Origin: Croceibacterium sp. TMG7-5b_MA50
GTDB lineage: Bacteria > Pseudomonadota > Alphaproteobacteria > Sphingomonadales > Sphingomonadaceae
Length of the DNA: 64,000 nucleotides
NCBI RefSeq assembly: GCF_039830145.1
Contig: NZ_CP156082.1
Span: 1,878,001-1,942,000 of the forward strand
Direction: 5' to 3'
Part shown: in pieces, positions 54,623 to 63,607 of the stretch
How positions within the stretch are numbered: the first letter of the stretch is position 1
Layout of the letters: each line of letters begins with the position of its first letter
The notes under the pieces: generated by a model
Seen by the model: only the letters and a program-made list of their open reading frames with translations
Told to the model about the DNA's origin: nothing
Databases searched by the model: none
Position numbers and translations under genes: made by a program

Positions 54623-54982
54623 CGGCCTGCTCCTTGTCCTGCCAGGGGAACGCGCAGGGTGCGCAAAGGGCGCGAAAAAATACCTGAAAGGCGCTTGCGC
54701 TCGCCGCCAGCCAAGGAAATCCGCCGCGTCGCGCTGTGTTGGTCGGGCCGGACACTCCCGTTCTGCCGGGGATACCCACAACCCACCTATTGCGCCGCGA
54801 TTCGCTCGCGGCCACAAGGGGTTGTGGTCTGCACGGCGCGCCCCGATTTGGGGACTGCCGCAGGCCAACGGAACAAACCGGGGATGAGTATCTTTCGGGA
54901 GGGTGCCTGCAAGGGTTAGGCTGGATGCTCCGGCCGACTCATGTGGCGCCCGCATCAGGGCGGCAGCACAGGATCGACCGAT
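54623..54982. promoter_or_regulatory. nrdA upstream region
   Basis: These 360 bases separate the divergent acidic gene and nrdA. They contain a nested inverted repeat at 54776-54827, a short hairpin CCCC-GATTT-GGGG at 54841-54853 and an 11-codon frame (54883-54918) without a ribosome site. I see no NrdR box or cobalamin box. Promoters for both genes must lie here. Confidence 0.45.
54776..54827 (+). promoter_or_regulatory. Nested inverted repeats in the nrdA leader
   Basis: CCACAACCC (54776-54784) pairs with GGGTTGTGG (54819-54827) over nine bases, enclosing GCCGCGA-TTCGC-TCGCGGC (54794-54812), a seven-base-pair hairpin. The two coaxial helices make a 52-base element 155 bases before nrdA. 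It could be a structured RNA on either strand or a DNA operator. No known riboswitch core was recognised. Confidence 0.45.
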
Positions 54983-56947
54983 ATGGATTTCAGGAACGAC
55001 GAGGCAGCCATGGGTGCGGCAGGCGGCAACGACGGTGCGGTGATGGAACGGACGGTGGACGAGCGCGCGCTTGCGGGCGCGGCGCTGGCGATGGCAGCCG
55101 CCACCACGAAGCAGCCGGAAGATTCCAAGACCATCAATGCGCGCCGCTTCACCATCCCGACCGATCCGTCGCGCGATGCGCTGCTGACGGAATTCGGCAA
55201 GGACACGCTGACCGACCGCTACCTGCTGCCGGGTGAAAGTTACCAGGATCTGTTCGCCCGCGTGGCTGATGCCTATTCGGATGACGAGGCGCATGCCCGG
55301 CGCATCTACGACTACATCTCCAAGCTGTGGTTCATGCCAGCCACCCCCGTCCTCTCGAACGGTGGCACCGGGCGCGGTCTGCCGATCTCCTGCTACCTGA
55401 ACTCCGTGCCCGACAGCCTGGAAGGGATCGTCGGCACCTGGAACGAGAATGTCTGGCTTGCCAGCCGGGGCGGCGGGATCGGCACGTATTGGGGCAATGT
55501 CCGCGGCATCGGGGAGCCGGTGGGCCTGAACGGCAAGACCAGCGGCATCATCCCCTTCGTCCGTGTGATGGACAGCCTGACGCTGGCAATCAGCCAGGGC
55601 AGCCTGCGCCGCGGCTCGGCCGCCTGCTACCTCGACGTCTCCCACCCGGAGATCGAGGAGTTCCTGGAGATCAGGAAGCCGTCGGGTGACTTCAACCGCA
55701 AGGCGCTGAACCTGCATCATGGCGTGCTGCTGACGGACGAGTTCATGGAAGCGGTGCGCGCCGGGGCCGAGTTCCAGCTGCGCAGCCCCAAGGACGGATC
55801 GGTGCGCAACACCATTGATGCGCGCAGCCTGTTCCAGAAGCTGGTGGAGACCCGCCTGCAGACAGGGGAGCCCTACATCGTCTTCGCCGACACGGTGAAC
55901 CGGATGATGCCGCGCCACCACCGCGAACTGGGCCTGAAGGTGTCGACATCGAACCTGTGTTCGGAGATCACGCTGCCGACCGGGCGCGATCACCTGGGCA
56001 ACGACCGCACCGCCGTGTGCTGCCTCTCCTCGCTCAACCTGGAGACGTGGGACGAGTGGCAGGGCGACAAGACCTTCATCGAGGACGTGATGCGCTTCCT
56101 CGACAACGTGCTGCAGGACTATATCGACCGCGCACCGGAGGAGATGGCGCGGGCCCGCTATTCCGCGATGCGCGAGCGCAGCGTCGGCATGGGGGTGATG
56201 GGCTTCCACTCCTTCCTGCAGAAGAAGAACATCGCCTTCGAAAGCGCGATGGCGAAGGCGTGGAACCTCAAGATGTTCCAGCACATCAATGCCAAGGCGA
56301 ACGAGGCGTCGATGTTCCTGGCCAAGGAACGCGGCCCCTGCCCCGATGCGGAGGATGTCGGCGTGATGGAGCGGTTCAGCTGCAAGATGGCGATCGCGCC
56401 GACTGCGTCGATCTCCATCATCTGTGGCGGCACCAGCGCGTGCATTGAGCCGATCCCGGCCAACATCTACACCCACAAGACGCTGTCGGGCAGCTTCGTG
56501 GTCAAGAACCCGTATCTGGAACGGGTGCTGCAGGCCAAGAGCAAGGACTCGGCCGCCGTGTGGAACTCCATCCTGGAGAAAGGCGGATCGGTCCAGCACC
56601 TCGATTTCCTTACGATCGAGGAGAAGGCTACCTTCAAGACCAGCTTCGAGATCGACCAGCGCTGGCTGCTGGAATTTGCCGCCGATCGTACGCCCTTCAT
56701 CGACCAGGCGCAGAGCCTGAACCTCTACATCCCGGCGGACGTGGACAAGTGGGATCTGATGATGCTGCACTTCCAGGCGTGGGAGAAGGGCATCAAGTCG
56801 CTGTACTACCTGCGGTCCAAGAGCGTGCAGCGCGCCGGCTTCGCGGGCAGCGGCGGGGTGGAGGCGGACAACACGCCCGACCCTGCCGTGTTCGAGATGG
56901 GCGCCAACGGGCAGACCGATTACGAGGAATGCCTCGCCTGCCAGTGA
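54983..56947 (+). CDS. nrdA: Ribonucleoside-diphosphate reductase alpha subunit
   Basis: A 654-residue catalytic subunit reducing ribonucleotides to deoxyribonucleotides. Active-site cysteines are in PISCYLNSVPDSLEG near 142, NLCSEITLPTG near 325 and AVCCLSSLNLETW near 345. The barrel motif MAIAPTASISIICGGTSACIEP near 468-490 and the C-terminal redox pair ECLACQ are intact. The ATG at 54983 is preferred over 54941. No nrdB follows; an inverted-repeat element and rnpB come next, so the radical-generating beta subunit must be encoded elsewhere. Confidence 0.92.
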   Translation: MDFRNDEAAMGAAGGNDGAVMERTVDERALAGAALAMAAATTKQPEDSKTINARRFTIPTDPSRDALLTEFGKDTLTDRYLLPGESYQDLFARVADAYSDDEAHARRIYDYISKLWFMPATPVLSNGGTGRGLPISCYLNSVPDSLEGIVGTWNENVWLASRGGGIGTYWGNVRGIGEPVGLNGKTSGIIPFVRVMDSLTLAISQGSLRRGSAACYLDVSHPEIEEFLEIRKPSGDFNRKALNLHHGVLLTDEFMEAVRAGAEFQLRSPKDGSVRNTIDARSLFQKLVETRLQTGEPYIVFADTVNRMMPRHHRELGLKVSTSNLCSEITLPTGRDHLGNDRTAVCCLSSLNLETWDEWQGDKTFIEDVMRFLDNVLQDYIDRAPEEMARARYSAMRERSVGMGVMGFHSFLQKKNIAFESAMAKAWNLKMFQHINAKANEASMFLAKERGPCPDAEDVGVMERFSCKMAIAPTASISIICGGTSACIEPIPANIYTHKTLSGSFVVKNPYLERVLQAKSKDSAAVWNSILEKGGSVQHLDFLTIEEKATFKTSFEIDQRWLLEFAADRTPFIDQAQSLNLYIPADVDKWDLMMLHFQAWEKGIKSLYYLRSKSVQRAGFAGSGGVEADNTPDPAVFEMGANGQTDYEECLACQ

Positions 56948-56966
56948 CGTCGGGCATCGGAACCGG

Positions 56967-56995
56967 CGGAAGTTGACACTAAGTTGACACCTCCC
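56967..56995 (+). repeat. Dispersed repeat, copy 2
   Basis: It begins CGGAAGTTGACACTAAGTTG and matches the minus strand of 33704-33732 at 28 of 29 bases. A further TGACGC follows both copies after a short indel. It starts 19 bases after the nrdA stop. The paired AAGTTGACAC units inside it give an 11-base tandem repeat. Confidence 0.75.
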
Positions 56996-57002
56996 CTGTG
57001 AC

Positions 57003-57054
57003 GCTCTCCGCTTCAGTTTGCCCGCGTTCAGGTGGGCAAGCTGAAGATGATTCG
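57003..57054 (+). terminator. Long hairpin after nrdA
   Basis: CTTCAGTTTGCCC (57011-57023) pairs with GGGCAAGCTGAAG (57034-57046) over 13 positions, including one G-U pair, with a ten-base loop. The stem can extend outward through CTCTC and GAGAG after an internal bulge. It lies between nrdA and rnpB. No T-run follows, so it may be a processing or stability element rather than a simple terminator. Confidence 0.45.
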
Positions 57055-57165
57055 AGAGTGCTGGCGCGGTGGTACATGGGCCGGGTTGAGCCATGCGCGG
57101 GCCGTGTAGGAAAGCCGTTTGTGCGGCCGCCTCTTGCCCTGGGCCCCGCCCCGTGCTGAAAGCCG

Positions 57166-57578
57166 GGTGCCAGGGGGCTGGGCAGCCGCGGCGCTGATGC
57201 GTCGAGGAAAGTCCGGGCTCCACGAAACAAGGGTGGCGGGTAACGCCCGCCCACGCCTGCCGGTCCGCCGGCCGGCGTGAGGGACAGTGCCACAGAGAGC
57301 AGACCGCCGATGACGCCGATTCCCTGAGTCGGTGTACAGGCAAGGGTGAAAGGGTGCGGCAAAAGCGCACCGGGGCTGCCGGCAACGGCGCCCGCGACGG
57401 CAAACCCCACCCGGAGCAAGACCGAATAGGGGTCTCGCGCCTGTTCGCAGGCAGGGGTGTTTCGCCCTGAGAGGCCCGGGTTGGTTGCTAGAGCGCGCCG
57501 GGCAACCGGCCGCCCAGATGAATGGCTGCCCCTCGTTTTTTACGAGGACAGAACCCGGCTTACAGGCCCCCTGGCACC
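57166..57578 (+). ncRNA. rnpB: RNase P RNA, bacterial type A
   Basis: The catalytic RNA that cleaves 5' leaders from pre-tRNA. Universally conserved segments are present in order: GAGGAAAGTCCGGGCTCCA near 57204, ACAGTGCCACAGAGAGCAGA near 57284, GGGTGAAAGGGTGCGGCAAA near 57345, GAGCAAGACCGAATAGGGG near 57414, and ACAGAACCCGGCTTACAG near the end. Both ends pair to form helix P1: GGTGCCAGGGGGC at 57166-57178 with GCCCCCTGGCACC at 57566-57578. These ends set the boundaries, about 413 nt. Coding frames across it are spurious. Confidence 0.95.
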
Positions 57579-57601
57579 AGCCGTGGCGACAAATTGCTCC
57601 T

Positions 57602-57631
57602 GGTCGGAACAAGCCCGACCTGTTTCTAATT
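57602..57631 (+). terminator. Putative rnpB terminator
   Basis: GGTCGG and CCGACC (57602-57620) form a six-base stem with a seven-base loop, followed by TGTTTCTAATT. It starts 24 bases after the mature 3' end of rnpB. The tail overlaps a palindrome, TGTTTC-TAATT-GAAACA (57621-57637), which could also be an operator for the polysaccharide genes. Confidence 0.6.
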
Positions 57632-57772
57632 GAAACAAGCCTATCACACCCAGCGTCGATGCGTTCTGCTACTCGTAACTCTATGTTAGGCGACGGGCAC
57701 TAACTTGCTGCGAGCCGTTCGATAATTCCGGCGAACAGCTTGGTCACGCCATCAGGGCGGGAGAACACGGAC

Positions 57773-58654
57773 ATGCAGCCTGGCATTCAGACGATTGTCG
57801 AACCGGCATGCCGAGCATCCGTGGCAGCCTGCCCGCCGGCCATCCGCGGCGAGGCGCTGTCCGGTGCCGGTGCCTGGGTGCGCACGCCGGCGGCGAATGA
57901 CCTGCTTTATCCGATCCGCCGTATCCTGGACGTGGATGTCGCCGTGTTGCAGCAGGCCGATGCGATCGCGCTGGTCCAGCAGGCGGTCGCGCAGCAGAGT
58001 GGCGCCGTATTCGCCTTCTGCAACGCGCATACCGCCAACCTGGCGCGGAGCGATGCGGCGCTGCGGACGGCGCTGGCGCAGGCGACCGTGTTCAATGATG
58101 GGATCGGCGTCGATCTTGCCAGCGAGCTGCTGTACCACACGCCCTTCCCCGACAATCTCAACGGTACCGACCTGACGCCGACCCTGCTGGCCAGCCTGCC
58201 CGCCGGTACGCCGGTGTTCCTGCTGGGCAGCGCGCCCGGCGTGGCGGAGAAGGCCGGCGCGCTGCTGGCGGACCATCACGGCATCACCGTCGCCGGCACG
58301 TATCACGGCTTCTTCGCCGAGGCGGACGAGGCTGCCCTGGCGGAGCGCATCAGGGCATCCGGCGCCCAGTTGGTGATCGCGGCGATGGGCAATCCGCGGC
58401 AGGAAGTGTGGGCGACGCGCAATGCCAAGCAGCTTGGCATGCCGGTCCTGTGCGTCGGTGCCTTTCTCGACTTCACCGCCCGGGTGGTCAGCCGTGCGCC
58501 GGCCGTCGTGCGGCGGCTGCGGCTTGAGTGGACCTGGCGCCTGCTGTTAGAACCACAGCGCATGGCGCGTCGTTACCTGGTCGGCAATGCCACCTTCCTG
58601 CTGGCGGTGCGGCAGCAGCGCGGCGCGCTGCGCCATGCGGCGATGGCGACCTGA
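57773..58654 (+). CDS. WecG/TagA/CpsF family glycosyltransferase
   Basis: A 293-residue GT26 transferase that adds a sugar to a lipid-linked acceptor early in exopolysaccharide assembly. Family motifs are FCNAHTANLARSDAALR near 82, FNDGIGVDLASELL near 107, NLNGTDLTPTLLASLP near 128 and AAMGNPRQEVWATRNAKQL near 200. GAFLDFTARVVSRAP near 225 follows. The ATG at 57773 is preferred. It is the first gene of a polysaccharide cluster and is followed after eight bases by a GT4 gene. The sugar is not predictable. Confidence 0.9.
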   Translation: MQPGIQTIVEPACRASVAACPPAIRGEALSGAGAWVRTPAANDLLYPIRRILDVDVAVLQQADAIALVQQAVAQQSGAVFAFCNAHTANLARSDAALRTALAQATVFNDGIGVDLASELLYHTPFPDNLNGTDLTPTLLASLPAGTPVFLLGSAPGVAEKAGALLADHHGITVAGTYHGFFAEADEAALAERIRASGAQLVIAAMGNPRQEVWATRNAKQLGMPVLCVGAFLDFTARVVSRAPAVVRRLRLEWTWRLLLEPQRMARRYLVGNATFLLAVRQQRGALRHAAMAT

Positions 58655-58662
58655 GCGCCACC

Positions 58663-59745
58663 ATGCACGTCCTGATCCTGGGCGGGTCGCCGCGCCATTT
58701 CGGCGGGGTGGAAACCTTCTGCAGCCGCGCGATCGCCGCGCTGGGCGAACACGCGCCTGACATCGATGCCCGGCACGGCGGCACCTACACCGCGTATCTG
58801 CGCCCCCGGACGCTGCCCCAGATGGTGCGCGGCATGGTCGACGTGGTGCGTTTCCGGGCGGAGGGCGGCGGGCTGGTCTGGCTGCAATGGGTCAACCTGC
58901 CCGACCTCGCCTACATCCTGCTCGCCCGCATGCTGGGCCTGCGGGTGCTGGTGACGCCGCATCTGGGCAGCAATTGGCGGTCGCAGCGCAGCGGCCTGCT
59001 GCGTGGGCTCAGCCGCTGGTTGCTGGGCCGGGCACATGCCATCGCCCTGCTCGCGCCCACGCAGGCCGAGGAAGTGGCCCTGCCGGCGAACGTGGCGCAG
59101 ACGGCGATCACCACTTTCCTGCCGGCCGCGATCCTGGCGCCCATGGCGACCCCCACGCATGACGGGCCGCTGCGACTGCTGCATGCCGCGCGCCTGTCAC
59201 GCGAAAAGGGATCGTTCCGCGCGGTCGAGGTCGCCGCCGGGCTGAAGGAGCGCAGGGTGCCCTTCACGCTGGAGATCGCCGGCAGCGCGGACGAGAACAC
59301 CTTTGCCGCCCTGCGCCGGTCGATCGCCGAAGCCGGGCTGGAGGCGGAGGTCACGCTGACCGGCTGGATCGATCCCGACCGGCTGAGTGACCGGCTGCGC
59401 CAGTCGGACGTGCTGGTGCATCTGTCCACCATCGATTCCTACCCCCTGATCGTGCTGGAGGCGCTGGCCTGCGGCATGTTCCCGCTGGTGCTGGACCTGG
59501 CCGGCGCGCGCGACATCGTCGGCCGGTTCGACGGCGTCGTCGTGCCGCAGGACGATGCGGTGCCCGGCGCGGTCGACGCACTGGCCGCGACTTCGACGGA
59601 GGAACTGCGCGCGCGCGGACGGGCGCAGATGCAGCCGCTGCGCGACCGGCTGGGCTGGCCCGCGGCGACGGCGCAACTGGCCGGGTCACTGCGCGAAACG
59701 GCCAGGGCCGCGCCGCAGCGCCTGCCCGCACCGTCACGCGCCTGA
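58663..59745 (+). CDS. GT4-family glycosyltransferase
   Basis: A 360-residue GT-B transferase. The N-terminal acceptor domain starts MHVLILGGSPRHFGGVETF. The donor half has LLHAARLSREKGSFRAVEVA near 188, VTLTGWIDPDRLSDRL near 233 and the conserved STIDSYPLIVLEALACG near 258-274 (the usual ExxxxxxxE-type region). The start at 58663 is immediately before the Rossmann strand; a longer frame from 58528 overlaps the previous gene. It lies inside the polysaccharide cluster and probably extends the repeat unit. Confidence 0.88.
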   Translation: MHVLILGGSPRHFGGVETFCSRAIAALGEHAPDIDARHGGTYTAYLRPRTLPQMVRGMVDVVRFRAEGGGLVWLQWVNLPDLAYILLARMLGLRVLVTPHLGSNWRSQRSGLLRGLSRWLLGRAHAIALLAPTQAEEVALPANVAQTAITTFLPAAILAPMATPTHDGPLRLLHAARLSREKGSFRAVEVAAGLKERRVPFTLEIAGSADENTFAALRRSIAEAGLEAEVTLTGWIDPDRLSDRLRQSDVLVHLSTIDSYPLIVLEALACGMFPLVLDLAGARDIVGRFDGVVVPQDDAVPGAVDALAATSTEELRARGRAQMQPLRDRLGWPAATAQLAGSLRETARAAPQRLPAPSRA

Positions 59746-59809
59746 ACACACGCGATCATGAGCGGAACGCCGGCATCCATCCGGCAGCACGAGCAGGCAG
59801 AAGAGGTTC

Positions 59810-60919
59810 ATGCCGTCGATGACTAAGCTGGTTCACCTGCAAAGCCTGCGCGCGGTTGCCGCGTCCGCCGTGGTGGCGACGCATGCGCTGGAATATCCCG
59901 TGCGGCGCGGGCTGCTGGATCCCGACGCCTACCGCCTCGCCTGGGCAGTGGGCTGGTTGGGCGTCGCCGTGTTCTTCGTCATCAGCGGCCTAATCATGTG
60001 GGGCAGCGCGGCGGGCCAGTTCGGTTCGGCCGAGTCCGCCCGCCGCTTCGCCACCCGGCGGATCGTGCGCGTGGTGCCGATGTACTGGCTGGCGACGATC
60101 CCCTTCGCGTTCGCCTTGCTGGCCCGGGGCGAGGCGCTGACCACCGACATGCTGGTGCGATCGCTGCTCTTCATCCCCTATGCGGCCCCCGGCATGGAGG
60201 CGGCGCGCCCGATCGTGGGCCAGGGCTGGACGCTGAATTACGAGATGCTGTTCTATGGCGTGTTCACGCTGGCGCTGCTGTGTCGCCCGCGTGTCGGCCT
60301 TGCGCTGGTGCTGGGCACCTTCCCGATGCTGGTGGCGGTGCGGTCGTTTGTCTGGCCGTTGATCCCCTACGCCGATCCGGTCAGCCCGCTGCCGTTCTGG
60401 ACCGATCCGATCACGCTGCTGTTCGTTGCCGGCGTGCTGCTGGGCCTCGCCCGCCAGCATGCCGCCCGCTGGCACACGGTACCGCATCCCGCGGCCGCGA
60501 GCATCGCGGTACTGGCGGGCGCCGTGGCGCTGTTCCTGGCGAGCGGCGCGAGTTTTCCGTTGCAGATCGGCTGGCAGGCGCTGTTCGCCATCGCCGCGGT
60601 CGCATGCGTCTGGCTGTGCTCCAGCACTGCGGGCCATCGCTGGCCGCGCGTCGGAACCGGGGCGGAAGCGCTGGGGGATGCTTCCTACAGCACGTACCTG
60701 TTCCACCCGCTGATGCTGATGGTGATGTATGCGGTGTGGGAACGCACCCCGCTTGCCGCCCTTCCGCCCGTAATCGGCACGGCGCTGTTCGTGGCGGCGG
60801 CGCTGGTCGCGTGCAATATCGGCGGCTGGGTGATCTTCCGCACGGTGGAACGCCCGCTGACCCGCAAGCTGGCCGATCTTACCGGCCGGCGCCGCCCCGT
60901 CCTGCCGGTCGCGGCTTAG
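59810..60919 (+). CDS. Acyltransferase 3 family membrane protein
   Basis: A 369-residue protein with about ten membrane helices. Typical features are LQSLRAVAASAVVATHALEY near 10-29 with the catalytic His, WLGVAVFFVISGLIMW near 49, RRIVRVVPMYWLATIPFAF near 82 and the conserved SYSTYLFHPLML near 305. Such enzymes O-acylate exported polysaccharides. ATG 59810 or 59819 may be the start. It fits between transferase and flippase genes of the cluster. Confidence 0.9.
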   Translation: MPSMTKLVHLQSLRAVAASAVVATHALEYPVRRGLLDPDAYRLAWAVGWLGVAVFFVISGLIMWGSAAGQFGSAESARRFATRRIVRVVPMYWLATIPFAFALLARGEALTTDMLVRSLLFIPYAAPGMEAARPIVGQGWTLNYEMLFYGVFTLALLCRPRVGLALVLGTFPMLVAVRSFVWPLIPYADPVSPLPFWTDPITLLFVAGVLLGLARQHAARWHTVPHPAAASIAVLAGAVALFLASGASFPLQIGWQALFAIAAVACVWLCSSTAGHRWPRVGTGAEALGDASYSTYLFHPLMLMVMYAVWERTPLAALPPVIGTALFVAAALVACNIGGWVIFRTVERPLTRKLADLTGRRRPVLPVAA

Positions 60920-60928
60920 GCGCGGGGA

Positions 60929-62185
60929 CTAGCTGCGCCGCGCCGCCAGCCAGCGCCGGGCATACAGCCAGGTCCACGCCAGGTAGACCGCCGCGCCCGC
61001 GACCACGCCGGCGATCGACCACAGCGTGCCGGCAGTCACCAGCAGCAGCGTCACCGCCGCCACGCTGGCGATGCCTGACCAGACGCTCGCCATCGCCAGG
61101 TCGCGGAACTCGCCCGCCGCCTGCAGCAGGGTCGATTCGGGCGTCTGCAGCAGCCGCAGCAGCGCGAACAAGGCCCACAACGCGGACGCCCCCATCAGGA
61201 AGTCGAGCGGGTAGGCCGGCGGGAACAGCAGCCGGGGCGCCGCCACGAACAGCAGCACGCCCGCCGCCACTGTACCCGCCCACAGCGCCAGCAGCGCCAG
61301 CCGGAACACCAGCAGCGACCGGCCGAGCGATGCGGGCGTCGCGCCCGAGCCGATCGCCCGCGCCAATTGCGGCCGCTCGAAATCGGTGAGCGCGTTCTGC
61401 GCCACGTTGACTGGGCGCAGCAGCAGCGCGCTCGCCGCGATCGGCGCATAGGCGGCGGCGCCGGCCAGCGCCGCCACCAGGTAGACATGCGCATTGGCGG
61501 TCGCCTCCGTCGTGCCCACGCCAAGCAGCGCCCAGCGCGACTGCCCCTGCCAGATCGGGCGGTAACGGCCGAGCAGCCCGCCCTCTCCCCAGCGCAATTG
61601 GCTGAGGTAATGGGTGCCGAACGGCAGCAGGCCGGCGACGGCGCCGGTCAGCAGCGCCAGGTAGCAGGCGAGCTCCAGATCGAGGCCAAGCCCCCAGCCC
61701 GCGCCCAGCAGCGCGACGCCGACACTGGCGCTGTAGGCGAGGTCGGACGCGACCGTGCGCAATTGCTGCCCATGGACATAGGCAAAGGCGCGGCCGAACC
61801 AGCGCAGCAGCGATACCCCGCCGAACAAGGCGAAGATCGCGGCGGCGGCCGGCGGCAGGTCCAACGCCCAGCCCAGGCCCGCGAACACCGGCACCGCCGC
61901 CAGCGCGCCGCGGGCGTTGCCCTGCAGCAACGTCGCCTCCCCCGATGCGCGCGCGGCCGGGTCGTCCTGCGTCAGGAACACGGGCAATGGCGCGCACAGC
62001 AAGGCGGACCAGATGCCCCAACCCAGTTGCACCACGACCAACAGAGCGGAAAAGCTGCCAAAGGCGGCGGGGGACAACAGCTGCAACAGTGCCAGTGACA
62101 GCCCGAAATGCGTCACCGCCACCGCGACCGGCCCCGCCGCCGCCAGGGCATAACGGACGGGCTTCAGATCCAGCCAGTGCTTCAC
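60929..62185 (-). CDS. Polysaccharide flippase-like membrane protein
   Basis: A 418-residue protein with about twelve predicted membrane helices and no soluble domain, in the MATE/Wzx-like (MOP) superfamily. The N-terminus (AGPVAVAVTHFGLSLALLQL) and the paired-helix pattern (LAAARRS tail excluded) are typical. It would move a lipid-linked repeat unit across the inner membrane. It is coupled by 4 bp (ATGA) to the upstream ligase/polymerase gene on the minus strand and converges with the acyltransferase gene. Confidence 0.8.
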   Translation of the reverse strand: MKHWLDLKPVRYALAAAGPVAVAVTHFGLSLALLQLLSPAAFGSFSALLVVVQLGWGIWSALLCAPLPVFLTQDDPAARASGEATLLQGNARGALAAVPVFAGLGWALDLPPAAAAIFALFGGVSLLRWFGRAFAYVHGQQLRTVASDLAYSASVGVALLGAGWGLGLDLELACYLALLTGAVAGLLPFGTHYLSQLRWGEGGLLGRYRPIWQGQSRWALLGVGTTEATANAHVYLVAALAGAAAYAPIAASALLLRPVNVAQNALTDFERPQLARAIGSGATPASLGRSLLVFRLALLALWAGTVAAGVLLFVAAPRLLFPPAYPLDFLMGASALWALFALLRLLQTPESTLLQAAGEFRDLAMASVWSGIASVAAVTLLLVTAGTLWSIAGVVAGAAVYLAWTWLYARRWLAARRS

Positions 62186-63540
62186 GCCGGACGCGGGTCC
62201 GTGGCGGGCGGCGCGGTCCGCGCGCGGCGCCGGTAGGATGCCGGTCGCTCCTCCGCATGCGGGCGGGTGAGCTGGCGGATGCAGGCGATCGCCAGCAGGA
62301 TCGCCACCTGCCCCGGGTGATCGGGGACCAGGATGCTGGACTCGGTTAGGTTATGGCACAGCGCGAAGACCAGCAGGGCCAGGCACAGGCCTGCCAGGGT
62401 CCGGTCGCGGGCCGGGCTCAGCAGCAATCGGCCGATCGGCAGGACGAACAGCACCAGCAGGGCCAGCACCGCCCCGACAATGCCGATCTCCATCAGCAGG
62501 TCGAGATAGCCGTTATGCCCTTCCGCGATCATCCGGGTGATCCATGGGGAACTGGTGTAATCGTAGATGGGCGAGGTCGGCCCCACGTTCCAAACCGAGC
62601 CGTAGCCGGCGCCAAGCCACGGACGATCCCCGATCGCGGCGACCAGCACCCGCCAGATCTGGATGCGGCCGGTGAAGGCGGACAGGCTGCTGTCGAGCTC
62701 ATCCAGCCATGGCGGCACAAGGTACCAGGCGGCCAGGGTCACGGCCACCAGGACGATTGCCAGCGCCGGCAGCAGCAATGGGCGCAGCTGCGGACGGTAG
62801 AGCTGGAACAGCGCCCCCGCCAAAAGGCCCACGCCGACCAGCGCGATCGAGGTCTTCGACCGGGTGCCCAGCAGGAACACGGCGGCGAGCACGATGAAGC
62901 CGAAGCGCAGCAGCAGGCCCAGGCGCCCCACGCCGAAGCACAGCAACAGCAGCGTGGTGGCGGTCAGCAGGCCCGCGCCGTTCTTTTCCGGCATGACCCC
63001 GCGCCACGCGCCGACGATCGAGTCGTCCAGGATCGCACCGCGCAGCCGGTGGATCGCGCCGGGATGGACCGCCACCGCCGCCAGGTTCGCCAGTAGCAGG
63101 CCAAGCGCGACATACAGCACCACCGCCAGCGCGCGATCCGGGCCGAGATCATCAACGGTGCGATGGACCAGCCACACGACCACAATGGCGAGAATCAGCC
63201 GCCGCACACCCACCTGCGGCGCGACCGACCAGGTCATGCTGGCCGCGCACCAGGCGAGCAGCAGGAGCAGCGGCACGCCCATCGCCAGCAGCCGGTCCGG
63301 CTTGTTGAGAGGGTCGGCGCACACCAGCATGATGGCGACGCCCGCCAGGTAGAGCAGCTGCCGCGTGGTGTTCCCCGCGCCGGTGAAGTCGCCGACGAAC
63401 AGGACGTCGCCCGGCAGCAGGTTCAGTCGGGTGGCGCTGATGAACATGATCCCGCCCAGCACCAGCATGGCCAGGAACTGCCGCAGATCCTGCGGCTGGA
63501 GGCGGCGCCAGGCGCGCAGGTCGGGTCCGTGCATAGCCAT
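62182..63540 (-). CDS. O-antigen ligase / Wzy-like polymerase
   Basis: A 452-residue protein with ten or more membrane helices and a large periplasmic loop near residues 300-350, the Wzy_C (PF04932) pattern. GTRSKTSIALVGVGLLAG near 245 and the loop GRIQIWRVLVAAIGDRPWLGAGYG near 298-321 are characteristic of the family. GHNGYLDLLMEIGIVG near 345 is also conserved. It would polymerise repeat units or attach them to lipid. The ATG at 63540 or 63534 starts it; longer frames are not coding-like. It overlaps the flippase gene by 4 bp. Confidence 0.87.
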   Translation of the reverse strand: MAMHGPDLRAWRRLQPQDLRQFLAMLVLGGIMFISATRLNLLPGDVLFVGDFTGAGNTTRQLLYLAGVAIMLVCADPLNKPDRLLAMGVPLLLLLAWCAASMTWSVAPQVGVRRLILAIVVVWLVHRTVDDLGPDRALAVVLYVALGLLLANLAAVAVHPGAIHRLRGAILDDSIVGAWRGVMPEKNGAGLLTATTLLLLCFGVGRLGLLLRFGFIVLAAVFLLGTRSKTSIALVGVGLLAGALFQLYRPQLRPLLLPALAIVLVAVTLAAWYLVPPWLDELDSSLSAFTGRIQIWRVLVAAIGDRPWLGAGYGSVWNVGPTSPIYDYTSSPWITRMIAEGHNGYLDLLMEIGIVGAVLALLVLFVLPIGRLLLSPARDRTLAGLCLALLVFALCHNLTESSILVPDHPGQVAILLAIACIRQLTRPHAEERPASYRRRARTAPPATDPRPA

Positions 63541-63607
63541 CGCGCGTAGCACCGGGGCGCGGGAGCGACAATCTGCCGCCACCGCCCCCAATGGACCTGT
63601 CTCGTTC

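Noticed and set aside
54623-54982. Cobalamin riboswitch before nrdA
   Set aside because: No B12-box-like segment was found. The structure seen is two nested stems, and the reductase has class I-type features.
54419-57403. 994-codon minus-strand frame across nrdA and rnpB
   Set aside because: It runs antisense to an intact nrdA and to the RNase P RNA. Composition is the Arg/His/Gln-rich shadow expected in GC-rich DNA. Only its last 67 codons have a ribosome site and are kept.
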